Assembly (NCBI RefSeq): GCF_006874625.1
Contig: NZ_CP030034.1
Coordinates: forward strand, 1,922,001 to 1,986,000
Direction of reading: 5' to 3'
Source: Bdellovibrio sp. NC01
GTDB lineage: Bacteria; Bdellovibrionota; Bdellovibrionia; Bdellovibrionales; Bdellovibrionaceae
DNA length: 64,000 bases
Part shown: in pieces, positions 17,121-25,694 of the stretch
Layout of the letters: the number at the start of each line of letters is the position of its first letter
Position numbering within the stretch: the stretch's first letter is position 1
Notes under the pieces: model-generated
What the model saw: the letters and a program-made list of their open reading frames with translations, nothing else
What the model was told of the DNA's origin: nothing
Database searches by the model: none
Translations under genes and position numbers: made by a program

Positions 17121-18028
17121 TTAAAAAATATCTGACTCACGCTGCGAAGGTTTGGGATCATTTCTGGTTTGGTCCTAGAAATTTGTTGGGCCTAGCATTC
17201 ATGCGTATCGCTTTGTGCGGAACGATGTTCTATCTGTATGCGGTTCGTTTGGCGAATCTGGAATACTACACTGATGCCAGCTGGATTCCGCGCATTCACG
17301 CTTTGGATGTGATGGGAGAGTTGTATAAGCCCTTATTCATGTGGATGATGTGGCCTGATTCGATGAATCCTATCGCGCACGTTTTGTTGGTTGTGCTTTT
17401 GGGTTTACTGACTTTGGGTATTGGTGGTCGCTGGATCATGTGGCTTGCGTGGATTTTAGATGCCGCATTTATTCAACGTAACTATGCCGCAAATTTTGGT
17501 GCGGATATTATCGCTGCCTTGTTCTTGTTCTATATGTCGTTCACTCAATCTTGTGAACGCCTGAGTGTTTTGAATTTGTTCCGCAAAAAGACCGTATTTA
17601 AGCAAAGTGATATGGTCAGTTCCATGATGATTCGTATGATGCAAGTTCAGATCTCAGTTCTTTATGCCTATACAGGTTGGGAAAAACTGAAAGGCATGAG
17701 CTGGTGGGATGGAACGGCGTTGTGGAGTGTTCTTGCTAATCCGCAAATGACGACAGCCAATTTTGATTTCCTAAGAAACGTTCCGTGGGTGATTCCGATG
17801 ATTGCTTACTCGACGATGATTTATGAAATCTATTTCCCAGCGATGGTTTCGTGGAATAAGACTCGTTACTTCTGGTTGGCATTGGGCGTGTTCTTTCACT
17901 CAGGGATTGCGATCTTCATGGGTCTAGGGGCTTTTGCTATGACGATGATGTCGACGTATTTCTTGTTCCTTGATCCTCTCATTTTGGAACGATTTACTGT
18001 CTCAGTTAGAGATATCATTAAGAAGTAA
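17117..18028 (+). CDS. HTTM-domain (vitamin K-dependent carboxylase-like) membrane protein
   Basis: A 303-residue polytopic membrane protein. Repeated hydrophobic segments and the signature QVQISVLYAYTGWEKLKGMSWWDGTALW match the HTTM family, the membrane part of vitamin K-dependent gamma-carboxylase. The extra C-terminal carboxylase region of the animal enzyme is absent, as in most bacterial relatives. The bacterial function is not established; a quinone-linked modification is possible. It is translationally coupled to the preceding single-helix protein, and both follow scpAB in the operon. Confidence 0.87.
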   Translation: MIKKYLTHAAKVWDHFWFGPRNLLGLAFMRIALCGTMFYLYAVRLANLEYYTDASWIPRIHALDVMGELYKPLFMWMMWPDSMNPIAHVLLVVLLGLLTLGIGGRWIMWLAWILDAAFIQRNYAANFGADIIAALFLFYMSFTQSCERLSVLNLFRKKTVFKQSDMVSSMMIRMMQVQISVLYAYTGWEKLKGMSWWDGTALWSVLANPQMTTANFDFLRNVPWVIPMIAYSTMIYEIYFPAMVSWNKTRYFWLALGVFFHSGIAIFMGLGAFAMTMMSTYFLFLDPLILERFTVSVRDIIKK

Positions 18029-18075
18029 TTCAAAAGTGCCGATTCCCTCATTATCCTAGAGTGAGTGGGGGAATT

Positions 18076-18567
18076 ATGAAGTCCGTTTTAACTATTGCAG
18101 CGACAGCTATGGCTTTTTCAAGCTTAGTGGCGTGCTCTAATTTAAGTGACAACTCCCTATTAACAGATGAAGCCACAGAGTCTTCAACTCACACTGTTGA
18201 TAACACTCCTAATTCCACAGAGATTTATTTGCAGACGGATTCGACGAGTCTTTCAATGGTGTCTGGTGCGACGACGTATGAGATTTCGGGCTCTTGTTAT
18301 ACGTCAACTTATCCAACAAATCAGATTGCATTCACTCGCATCAACACCGTTGATGGTACTTATCGAGGACCTGCTTCAGGCACAGATATTAAGGGCGCGA
18401 CGAATGTAGCTGTTTGTCGAAATGGTCGCTTTAATTACGTGGGAAGCGCGACAAGTTTGGACGCGGGCATGAATACTATAAAAATGGTCATGACAGTATA
18501 TGACAGTTCGATGAATCCTATTCAAAACGACGCCAATTCCGTTAAAACAATCAGCGTAATCAGATAG
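18076..18567 (+). CDS. Lipoprotein, unknown
   Basis: A 163-residue putative lipoprotein. The signal sequence ends in the lipobox LVAC-S, giving an N-terminal lipidated cysteine. The ATG at 18076 follows a GGGGG ribosome site; the GTG at 18061 belongs to that untranslated leader. The mature part is rich in Ser and Thr and predicted beta-strands, with two cysteines (GSCYTS and VAVCRNG) that may pair, resembling an immunoglobulin-like fold. No family is recognised. Confidence 0.75.
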   Translation: MKSVLTIAATAMAFSSLVACSNLSDNSLLTDEATESSTHTVDNTPNSTEIYLQTDSTSLSMVSGATTYEISGSCYTSTYPTNQIAFTRINTVDGTYRGPASGTDIKGATNVAVCRNGRFNYVGSATSLDAGMNTIKMVMTVYDSSMNPIQNDANSVKTISVIR

Positions 18568-18579
18568 TCCAAATTCTCT

Positions 18580-18612
18580 GAAGGCTGCGCGAAGTCGTTG
18601 ACAGCCTTTCTC
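18580..18612 (+). terminator. Likely terminator after the lipoprotein gene
   Basis: Stem AAGGCTG / CAGCCTT (18581-18587 with 18602-18608), loop 14 bases, followed by a short T-containing tail. The T-run is weak, so the call is tentative. Confidence 0.5.
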
Positions 18613-18632
18613 GCAAAACTTCTAATGAAAGC

Positions 18633-18998
18633 ATGAAATACTTCAAAGTTCTTTTGCTTTCATTATTCTTGGTTATCCCTGCAATTTCACAAGCTCGTAT
18701 CACTGATGGTAAAGATCATATTAAGCTTTCTGGTAAGAAGCTTGTTGTGACTTTGGAAAAAGGTTTCCACTTCGTGATGGAATCACCAGCAGGTTTGTAC
18801 ATGGATGGCGAAATGGGTTCTGCGGAACCTGTAAAAAAAGATACTGAAAAAATGATCTTTGACGTTTCAAAAGTCCAAGATAAATCATTCACAGTCAGCT
18901 TCTATGTTTGTGATGATCAAAAAACAGTGTGCGAATCTCACGAAGCGCATTTGAAAATTCAAAAAAATAAATTAGTAAAAGTCGAAGCAGAAAAATAA
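18633..18998 (+). CDS. Small periplasmic protein, unknown
   Basis: A 121-residue protein with a signal peptide cut near SQA-RIT. The mature part looks like a single beta-sandwich of about 100 residues with a Cys pair CDDQKTVC. This recalls the disulfide strand of DsbD-type or copper-binding periplasmic domains, but I cannot assign it. The tail is lysine-rich. It is transcribed alone or with the next small secreted protein gene 126 bases downstream. Confidence 0.7.
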   Translation: MKYFKVLLLSLFLVIPAISQARITDGKDHIKLSGKKLVVTLEKGFHFVMESPAGLYMDGEMGSAEPVKKDTEKMIFDVSKVQDKSFTVSFYVCDDQKTVCESHEAHLKIQKNKLVKVEAEK

Positions 18999-19124
18999 AT
19001 TTTACCGAGTAAAAGCGGTTTAAAATTTTCATTATTTTGATATTGTTTCGATTCGTAAAGTCATAGAGTTTTTACTGTGACTTTGCGTCCATCCTGTTTA
19101 ACCCTTTCTGTCAGGAGGGGTTAC

Positions 19125-19619
19125 ATGTCATCTTTGTTCAAGCATCTTTTAGGTATCGTTTCTTTCTTCGTTCTTCTTTCAAGCTCAGCCTTTGCTTCGG
19201 AAAGCCCACTGTGCATGGCACAAGGTCAGCCGTTGGATGTGAATAACGAGCAAATCATCGACTGGAAAATTCATTCTAAAAATCAATACAAAAACCGTGG
19301 CCACTTGGCCGGCGTATTGACTCGTCTTTATAAAGACAAAACGGGTCACCGTCATTTTCAGGTAAGAATCGGCGATGATCCGCGCGCGACGATTGAAATT
19401 ATCTACAATCAAAAATTCGGTAAAATGACTGAACAAGCTTTACATCAAGGTGCTGAAATTGAAGCTTGTGGTGATTACATCACTTCAAACAAACGCGCTG
19501 GAAACTATCCGGCATCGCCAGACGGAGCGATTCTGCACTGGGTGCATGGTTCAACAAGCAGCCATCACGATTCGGGTTATGTGATTATCGATGGAACAGT
19601 TTACGGTTTGAAAGACTAA
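19125..19619 (+). CDS. DUF3465 family secreted protein
   Basis: A 164-residue exported protein; AGGAGGGG before the ATG at 19125 and a signal peptide ending AFA fix the start, so the longer GTG frame from 19077 is rejected. The mature part follows DUF3465: RGHLAGVLTRLYKDKTGHRHFQVRIG, then IIYNQKFGKM, GAEIEACGDY and GAILHWVHGSTSSHHDSGYVI. Several conserved His residues suggest a small OB-like fold; nuclease-like chemistry has been suggested for related folds but not shown here. It converges on a solute-binding protein gene, with a GC stem CGGCGTT/AACGCCG between the stops. Confidence 0.85.
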   Translation: MSSLFKHLLGIVSFFVLLSSSAFASESPLCMAQGQPLDVNNEQIIDWKIHSKNQYKNRGHLAGVLTRLYKDKTGHRHFQVRIGDDPRATIEIIYNQKFGKMTEQALHQGAEIEACGDYITSNKRAGNYPASPDGAILHWVHGSTSSHHDSGYVIIDGTVYGLKD

Positions 19620-19638
19620 TCAAAGGCGGCGTTTTCTT

Positions 19639-20610
19639 TTACAGAGTAACGCCGTACTTAGTTTTAAGCTTCAACTTTGCATCAACGTCTTTTTGATCGA
19701 TCAGCAAAGTATCTTTCAGTTGTAGATCGCGGATATAGGAAGCTCTTCTTTGCACAGGAAGAGCTTTGTCTGAAACTTGTGTAAACGTACTGTTGAACGG
19801 CGTTTGCACAAGAACTTTCTCTTGCAGCAATGGCGTTGTGAGCAGATTTAAAATCTCTACCGCTAAATCTTTTTTGTCTGAATTCGAAGGAACGACAGCT
19901 CCCCAAACTAGCAACGCACTTAATTGATCTTCGGCTTGAAGATCTGTATGTGCTTCGTTTACCGGAAGCTCAATAGTTCCAACACGGTCTGTTTTTAAAA
20001 GCTCTTCAAGCTGCAATGTCAGAATTTTCTTTTGTTGCACCATGGGAGTAAGGCCTTGCTCATCCCAGGCTTGGAAGTGTTTCAAGATCAAATCTTCATC
20101 GGCTAATAGGAATAAAGTCGAATCTTTTTTGTTGCGCAAAAAGGCTTCAAAGCTCTGATCGTTTGTCGTTTTAAAGCCCGTCTTAATCCAATAAAACGGT
20201 AAAAAATCAAAAGTTCGCGCAGAGTTCGATGATTTATCTAAGAAGTCCGGGGCAACTCGTTGTTGAAGTTCAACATCGTGAATGCTCAAGTTGCTGAGCA
20301 AGTTTTGCTGTCTTAAAGTCGTTGCCCAATACGATGGAAGAAAAACGATGTCTTCAGATGGCGTTGAAACTGTATTTGCTAAAAGCGTGTTCCAATCGCG
20401 TGTCAGAATCACTTCAAGTTTCACATGAAGTTCGTCTTCGATCAGTGTGCGTAACTCTTTAGGAAATAAAAGTTCGTCTGTTGTCAGAATGCGAACTTTA
20501 GTGGGACGGATGATGTAGTCCCTAGAAATGCCTTGGGGCAGGAATCCGTGAAGGAAGCCCACCCCTGTGCATAGAATAAATAATAAAATCCAGAGACTAG
20601 AACGCCTCAT
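19639..20610 (-). CDS. Extracellular solute-binding-like protein
   Basis: About 323 residues with an N-terminal hydrophobic segment (SSLWILLFILCTGVGFLHG) that anchors or exports it. The sequence VRILTTDELLFPKELRTLIE, with a later SEDIVFLPSYWATTLRQ, is like iron- or polyamine-type ABC binding proteins (SBP family 1). There is no permease or ATPase nearby. The ATG at 20610 is inside the 3' end of nrdB (14-base overlap), so it is probably on the nrdAB transcript; the GTG at 20625 is a poorer choice. A metal-supply role for the ribonucleotide reductase is a thought, not evidence. Confidence 0.68.
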   Translation of the reverse strand: MRRSSLWILLFILCTGVGFLHGFLPQGISRDYIIRPTKVRILTTDELLFPKELRTLIEDELHVKLEVILTRDWNTLLANTVSTPSEDIVFLPSYWATTLRQQNLLSNLSIHDVELQQRVAPDFLDKSSNSARTFDFLPFYWIKTGFKTTNDQSFEAFLRNKKDSTLFLLADEDLILKHFQAWDEQGLTPMVQQKKILTLQLEELLKTDRVGTIELPVNEAHTDLQAEDQLSALLVWGAVVPSNSDKKDLAVEILNLLTTPLLQEKVLVQTPFNSTFTQVSDKALPVQRRASYIRDLQLKDTLLIDQKDVDAKLKLKTKYGVTL

Positions 20611-21595
20611 CGAATGCAACCGCACCGCTTACACCCATTTGGTAAGCAGAAACGCGTCTTTCGAAGAAGTTAGCAAGCTCTTGCATGTCTTGAAGCTCCA
20701 TGAACGCGAATGGATTTTTCACGTTGTAACGAGGAGCGATGTTCAAACTTTCTAGACGTTGATCCGCGCAATACTCAAGGTATTGGCGCATATCTTTTGG
20801 AGAAAGACCCGCAACGCCCAATTGTAGAACGTCGTTAGCGAATTCCATCTCACACTCGATAGCGTCTTCAAGCATTTGTGTAACCATGTCTTCCATTTGC
20901 GAATTGAAAAGATCTGGTTCTTCTTTACGTGCTGTTTTGATCACTTCCAGTGCGAATGCCATGTGCATAGATTCGTCACGGAACACCCAGTTTGTACCAG
21001 ATGAAAGACCTTGCAAAAGACCTTTTGAACGCAAGAAGTAAACGTACGCGAACGCTGCATAGAAGAACAAGCCTTCAACGCAAGTTGCGAAGCAGATCAA
21101 GTTCATCAAGAAGCGACGACGGTCTTCTTTAGTTTCAAGAGTGTGCAATTCGTTGATTGAATCAATCCATTTGAAAGCAAAGTCTGCTTTCTTTTTGATT
21201 GATGGAATATTCTCAACCGCAGCAAACGCTTCAGCGCGCTCGTCTGGATTTGGAATATAGTTATCCAACAAAGTTAGGTAGAATTGCACGTGCAATGCTT
21301 CTTCATAAAGTTGGCGAGAAAGGTACATGCGACCTTCTGGTGAGTTCACGTGTTTGTACAAGTTCAACACCAAGTTGTTACCAACGATAGAGTCACCAGT
21401 CGCAAAGAATGCTACCAGGCGAGAGATCAAATGTTTCTCTGCCGGAGTCATTTTAGAGTGAAGGTCTACTAGGTCTGTTGAGAAATCGATTTCATCAACT
21501 GTCCAAGTGTTTTTGATCCCGTTTTTGTACATTTCGAAGAAAACAGGATACTTCATTGGACGAAGTGTAAGGTTAAAGCCCGGATCTAGAATCAT
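20597..21595 (-). CDS. nrdB: Ribonucleoside-diphosphate reductase beta subunit
   Basis: A 332-residue class I R2 protein that carries the radical cofactor. Ligand and radical residues are visible and spaced as in E. coli: D68 (FFATGDSIVGNN), E99 and H102 (YEEALH), and Tyr at position 106, the radical tyrosine. The sequence around them resembles the chlamydial class Ic protein, yet that group has Phe at this place, so this one should use a tyrosyl radical. Later ligands are present in RDESMHMAF. It follows nrdA by 56 bases on the same strand. Confidence 0.96.
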   Translation of the reverse strand: MILDPGFNLTLRPMKYPVFFEMYKNGIKNTWTVDEIDFSTDLVDLHSKMTPAEKHLISRLVAFFATGDSIVGNNLVLNLYKHVNSPEGRMYLSRQLYEEALHVQFYLTLLDNYIPNPDERAEAFAAVENIPSIKKKADFAFKWIDSINELHTLETKEDRRRFLMNLICFATCVEGLFFYAAFAYVYFLRSKGLLQGLSSGTNWVFRDESMHMAFALEVIKTARKEEPDLFNSQMEDMVTQMLEDAIECEMEFANDVLQLGVAGLSPKDMRQYLEYCADQRLESLNIAPRYNVKNPFAFMELQDMQELANFFERRVSAYQMGVSGAVAFDEAF

Positions 21596-21651
21596 AACGT
21601 TCTCCAGCCCTCGTCATGAGGGCCCGTGAAATAAAAATTAAATATCAAAAA

Positions 21652-24099
21652 TTACTGGCAAGCTTCACAAGCTTCTGGATTTTCCAGAGAGCAAGCGATC
21701 ACTTCAGCGTCTGTGTACGTCTTCTTAGGAGTTGCTTCAGCCTGCGCGACTGCCGTCGCTCCGGCACTGCCGGCACCAGCCGATGCATCCATAGAGTTTG
21801 CTGCAGTTTGTGAATCAAGCGCGCCCATGCCAGAAGATTTCACTGTCGTTTTTGCGATCTTAGTCGCTGGACGAGAGCGAAGGTAATAAGTCGTTTTCAC
21901 GCCTTTTTTCCACGCGTACATGTACATTGAAGAAACTTTACCGATTGTTGGGCTTTCCATGAACAAGTTCAAAGATTGAGCTTGGTCGATGTAAGCGCCG
22001 CGATCAGCAGCCATGTCGATCAATGACTTCATTGGGATTTCCCAAACCGTGCGATACAACTCTTTCAATTGTGGTGGGATCGCAGCAACTTCATCAATTG
22101 AACCATCGTTCAATTTGATTTCGTTACGAAGATCTTCATTCCACAAACCAGCTGCTTTCAAGTCAGACACCAAGTACTTATTGATCTGCATGAATTCACC
22201 AGAAAGTGTTTCACGTTTGAACAAGTTAGATACTTGTGGCTCGATAGCTTCGTAGCAACCAACGATAGAAGCGATAGTTGCAGTTGGAGCAATCGCGATT
22301 ACCAATGAGTTACGCAAACCGTGCTTTTTGATCTTCTCTTTCAAAGCATTGAAACGCTCTGGTTGAGAAGGAGTCACACCCCAAAGGTCGTATTGCAACA
22401 AACCTTTAGCAGCTTTTGTTTGTTCGTAAGCACCGTGAGGACCATGTTTTTCAGCCAATTCGCAAGAAGTAGTGATCGCGTTGAAGTAGATCTCTTCTTG
22501 GATTTTCGCTGACAAATCACGAGCCGCAGCAGAGTCAAATGGCAACTTCAATTGGAAGAACGCATCTTGAAGACCCATAACGCCCAAACCAACTGGACGC
22601 CATTTGTGATTTGAATCTTGAGCAGTTTGGATAGGGTAGAAGTTGATATCAACTACGCGGTCCAAGTATTTCACTGCTGTACGAACAGTTTTAGCCAATT
22701 TTTCGAAATTGAACTGACCGTTTTCAACGTGACGACCCAAGTTGACTGAACCCAAGTTACAAACCGCAGTTTCAGAGCTTGAAGTCACTTCAAGAATCTC
22801 TGTGCAAAGGTTAGACAAGTGAATCACATTGCCTTTTTCGCCAGTTTGGTTCGCTTTCATGTTAGATGCATCTTTAAATGTCATCCAACCGTTACCTGTC
22901 TGCGCAAGAGTTTTCATCATGCGAGAGTAAAGGTCGCGAGCTTTGATTTGTTTGATGTAAAGTTTTTTCGCTTCAGCTTCTTCAAAAGCCGCTTCGAATT
23001 CTGGACCATAAGTGTCTACGAAGTGAGGAACCACGCGTGGATCGAATAGTGACCACATCGCATCAGCTTCAACACGTTTCATGAACAAATCTGGAACCCA
23101 GTTTGCCAAGTTCAAGTTGTGAGTACGTTTTGCTTCGTCACCAGCGTTATCGCGAAGTTCTAGGAACTCTTCGATATCTGCGTGCCAAGTTTCAAGATAC
23201 ACGCACGCTGCACCTTTACGTTTACCACCTTGATTTACTGCTGCTACAGACGAATCCATAGTTTTCAACCAAGGAATGATACCGTTTGAGTGACCGTTAG
23301 TGCCTTTGATCAATGAACCGCGGGAACGAACGCGAGAGTAAGCAACACCAATGCCGCCTGCGAATTTAGAAAGCAAAGCGATGTCTGTGTACTTCTTATA
23401 GATAGCTTCAAGATCATCTGCTGGAGAATCCAATAGATAACAAGAAGACATCTGAGGGCGTTGAGTACCAGAGTTGAACAATGTTGGCGTAGAAGCCATG
23501 TAATCATGAGAAGAGATCAAACGATAGAATTCGACAGCTTCATCAACTGATTGAGCAAGACCACAAGCCACACGCATGAAGAAGTATTGAGGAGTTTCAA
23601 ACACCTGACGTGTAAGTGGGTTTTTCAACAAGTAACGATCGTAAACAGTTCTCAAACCGAAGTATTCAAAACGGTCTGTTCTGTAAGGTTCGATCGCTGC
23701 GCACAAAGCTGCTTTATGAGCTTCAACAAATTTATAAGTCTCTTCAGAAAGAAGACCCGCAGAGAAACCAAACGCTACTGAATCAGCGAAAGATTGGATT
23801 TTTTGTGAACGAACTTCTTCATCTACATAGACAGATAGAAGACGGGCAGCCAAACGAGAATATTCTGGCTCTTCACCGATCAATAAAGAAGCTGTTTGGA
23901 TACAAAGGTTATCCAACTCATTTGTCGTCGCACCATCATATAGACCGCTGATTGCTTTAGTCGCAACGCGAAGTGGATCGACCTGAGTAAGGCCTTGTGT
24001 GTTTCTTGTAACGCGCTCAACGATCTTCGTGACGTCGACCGGCTCAAGCGTGCCATCTCTTTTTTTAACTCTCATGATGTGAGCTGTTGTTTCCAACAT
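21652..24099 (-). CDS. nrdA: Ribonucleoside-diphosphate reductase alpha subunit
   Basis: An 815-residue catalytic subunit of class I ribonucleotide reductase. An ATP-cone for allosteric control occupies about residues 8-100 (MRVKKRDGTLEPVDVTKIVE). The barrel contains SSCYLLDSPADDLE, GGIGVAYSRVRSRGSLI, NLCTEILE and VCNLGSVNLG, holding active-site cysteines and the Asn/Glu pair. The C-terminal tail ends in CxxC (EACEACQ) for thioredoxin-type reduction. A linker of about 35 Ala/Gly/Ser residues sits before that tail. The ATG has GAGGGG 8 bases upstream. The long leader contains several stems. Confidence 0.97.
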   Translation of the reverse strand: MLETTAHIMRVKKRDGTLEPVDVTKIVERVTRNTQGLTQVDPLRVATKAISGLYDGATTNELDNLCIQTASLLIGEEPEYSRLAARLLSVYVDEEVRSQKIQSFADSVAFGFSAGLLSEETYKFVEAHKAALCAAIEPYRTDRFEYFGLRTVYDRYLLKNPLTRQVFETPQYFFMRVACGLAQSVDEAVEFYRLISSHDYMASTPTLFNSGTQRPQMSSCYLLDSPADDLEAIYKKYTDIALLSKFAGGIGVAYSRVRSRGSLIKGTNGHSNGIIPWLKTMDSSVAAVNQGGKRKGAACVYLETWHADIEEFLELRDNAGDEAKRTHNLNLANWVPDLFMKRVEADAMWSLFDPRVVPHFVDTYGPEFEAAFEEAEAKKLYIKQIKARDLYSRMMKTLAQTGNGWMTFKDASNMKANQTGEKGNVIHLSNLCTEILEVTSSSETAVCNLGSVNLGRHVENGQFNFEKLAKTVRTAVKYLDRVVDINFYPIQTAQDSNHKWRPVGLGVMGLQDAFFQLKLPFDSAAARDLSAKIQEEIYFNAITTSCELAEKHGPHGAYEQTKAAKGLLQYDLWGVTPSQPERFNALKEKIKKHGLRNSLVIAIAPTATIASIVGCYEAIEPQVSNLFKRETLSGEFMQINKYLVSDLKAAGLWNEDLRNEIKLNDGSIDEVAAIPPQLKELYRTVWEIPMKSLIDMAADRGAYIDQAQSLNLFMESPTIGKVSSMYMYAWKKGVKTTYYLRSRPATKIAKTTVKSSGMGALDSQTAANSMDASAGAGSAGATAVAQAEATPKKTYTDAEVIACSLENPEACEACQ

Positions 24100-24283
24100 G
24101 ATGTATCCCCTCTGCCCCGTTCCATTTGGGCAAAAAAATCCCGTCTCCGAATTTTTACCCCTCGTAGAAATTCAGACACTGGTTCAATATATAAATGTAG
24201 TGATTGGTTGAGACTGAGTTGCTAATCCTTAGCTGTTAGTCTAGTTCTCTCGCGTGCCTGGATTTAGCTTTTTGGCCAATCCT

Positions 24284-24302
24284 ACTTCGGCGGAGCCGAA
24301 GT
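24284..24302 (-). promoter_or_regulatory. Perfect stem-loop in the nrdA leader
   Basis: ACTTCGGC / GCCGAAGT, eight perfect pairs around a 3-base loop, about 185 bases upstream of the nrdA start. It has no T-run after it, so it is more likely an RNA leader structure or protein site than a terminator. Confidence 0.55.
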
Positions 24303-24339
24303 GTAAGACAGTTAAAGAGCTTTCGAACCTCCCTCGTTG

Positions 24340-24357
24340 ACCCCTATATCTAGGGGT
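24340..24357. promoter_or_regulatory. Inverted repeat, possible operator of nrdAB
   Basis: ACCCCTA-TATC-TAGGGGT, seven perfect pairs, about 240 bases upstream of nrdA. The symmetry and AT centre fit a dimeric regulator's site. It does not match the NrdR consensus, so any regulator would be a different one. Confidence 0.45.
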
Positions 24358-24661
24358 TATTCATAGGTGCCTTGTCCATAAGGCGGGTATCGATCTCAAT
24401 TCCAACTGTGTAATTCTTTCGGATAAGTTGCAAGGATATTTTTTCACTTAACGCTAACTTTTTTGTGACGTTGCTCATCAATTAAGCAGTCATATTGATA
24501 TTCTTGACTCGTCTGTCGTGCAAAAAAAGAGAGCAAAACGGAGCATTTCTCCGTCGGCAGGACTTTGGTGGAGCGTTAAACCCTTGTTTTCTGGTTTTCT
24601 AAATCGAATTTCCCTGTACTGGTCTTACACGATCTTAAATTGATGAGATTTTCAGCAAATT

Positions 24662-25657
24662 TTAAAAAAGTCTTTGCGCCTTTTTTGCCAAAAATTTCTG
24701 TGCTTCAACGTCCGCATCTGTTTGCGCGCTGAAAAACTGCGATTGATAAGCCGATTTTGCTCGTAGTTGATCAATAATATACTGATGCGTGCCCATTTTA
24801 TCTTTCGTCCACTCGGGTGCTACAAGTTCATCCCAGCGTGAAGAATAAGCGGCCAGTCTGTGCATAGCAAAGCGCGGAGAAAGATGTTGCAGGAACAGCT
24901 CCACACGTTGGGTATAGGTCTCGCGATCAATCGGAGTGAATTCTCCACGGTGATACATATCTTCTAGAGGTGTGTTTTTAAGAACGTGCATATTGTGGAG
25001 TTTCACGTTTGTAATCGGTAGAGAGTTTACGATCTCTGCCGTTTTCACGATCTGCTCATCGGTTTCGCCGGGATTTCCGAAGATCAAGTGAATGCCCAGA
25101 TCCACTTTCGTGTTGTCAGCGATTTTGTGAATCGCTTCGATGGATGCTTCAGCCGTGTGGCCTCGGCGCATGAATTCCAACTGATCATTGAAGAAACTTT
25201 GTACGCCCATTTCAACGGCGACAAACGATCTTTCGTGATACTCATTCCACAAATCTAAAACAGACTTCGACAAACAGTCGGGACGAGTGCCCAAAGTAAA
25301 GCCTTTGACCCATGGATACGACAACGCAATATCGAAGTTGTTACGAAGGGCAGAGACTTTCGTGAACGTGTTTGTATAAGCTTGGAAGTAGATCAAAAAG
25401 GCTTTGGCATTATAACGACGAGAAATTCGTTCGTGATACGTTTCAATCTGCGAACGCAGCTCCATCGTTAAGGACTCTTTGTTCGCGGCGGAGCCCCATA
25501 CATCACAGAATACGCACGTCTGCATGCCCTTTAAACCCATACGGTTCGGGCAATTATCAACCACGGTGACAGGGATTTTATAAACCTTCTCACCAAAGAG
25601 TTGATTGTAGTGCTCGCTAATAGTGTGATAGGGAAGTCCCAACCAGCCTTTTTCCAT
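24662..25657 (-). CDS. YhcC-type radical SAM protein (TIGR01212 family)
   Basis: A 331-residue radical SAM protein. The cluster cysteines lie in NCPNRMGLKGMQTCVFCDVW, with the long gap between the first and second Cys that marks the YhcC/YtqA group rather than the usual CxxxCxxC. GTRPDCL and HLIFGNPGETDEQ are family segments. Function is unknown; it is widespread in bacteria. The start ATG is 37 bases from the divergent methyltransferase gene. The C-terminus is lysine-rich. Confidence 0.9.
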   Translation of the reverse strand: MEKGWLGLPYHTISEHYNQLFGEKVYKIPVTVVDNCPNRMGLKGMQTCVFCDVWGSAANKESLTMELRSQIETYHERISRRYNAKAFLIYFQAYTNTFTKVSALRNNFDIALSYPWVKGFTLGTRPDCLSKSVLDLWNEYHERSFVAVEMGVQSFFNDQLEFMRRGHTAEASIEAIHKIADNTKVDLGIHLIFGNPGETDEQIVKTAEIVNSLPITNVKLHNMHVLKNTPLEDMYHRGEFTPIDRETYTQRVELFLQHLSPRFAMHRLAAYSSRWDELVAPEWTKDKMGTHQYIIDQLRAKSAYQSQFFSAQTDADVEAQKFLAKKAQRLF

Positions 25658-25694
25658 AAGGCATATATAGATTTATTTTGCGGGAAGTCAACGA

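Larger units (their letters stand above)
24100..24661. other. 562-bp intergenic leader/promoter region of nrdA
   Basis: No convincing gene. It separates nrdA from the radical SAM gene, both on the minus strand. It holds an 8-bp stem (24284-24302), a 7-bp inverted repeat (24340-24357), a 5-bp stem GCTAA/TTAGC near 24220-24232, and CGGAG/CTCCG near 24538-24555. A sequence near 24188 (TTCAATATATAAATG) matches only half of an NrdR box. Most likely this is a long regulated 5' leader for nrdAB plus the end of the radical SAM gene's promoter. Confidence 0.6.

Noticed and set aside
20597-21595. Class Ic (radical-tyrosine-free) NrdB
   Set aside because: The surroundings resemble the chlamydial protein, but Tyr106 occupies the radical position and D68 is the first ligand, as in class Ia.
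24180-24215. NrdR box upstream of nrdA
   Set aside because: Only the left half fits the consensus and no second box is seen at the expected spacing; kept as a comment, not a feature.
24100-24661. Cobalamin or other known riboswitch before nrdA
   Set aside because: I could not find the conserved core sequences of known classes.
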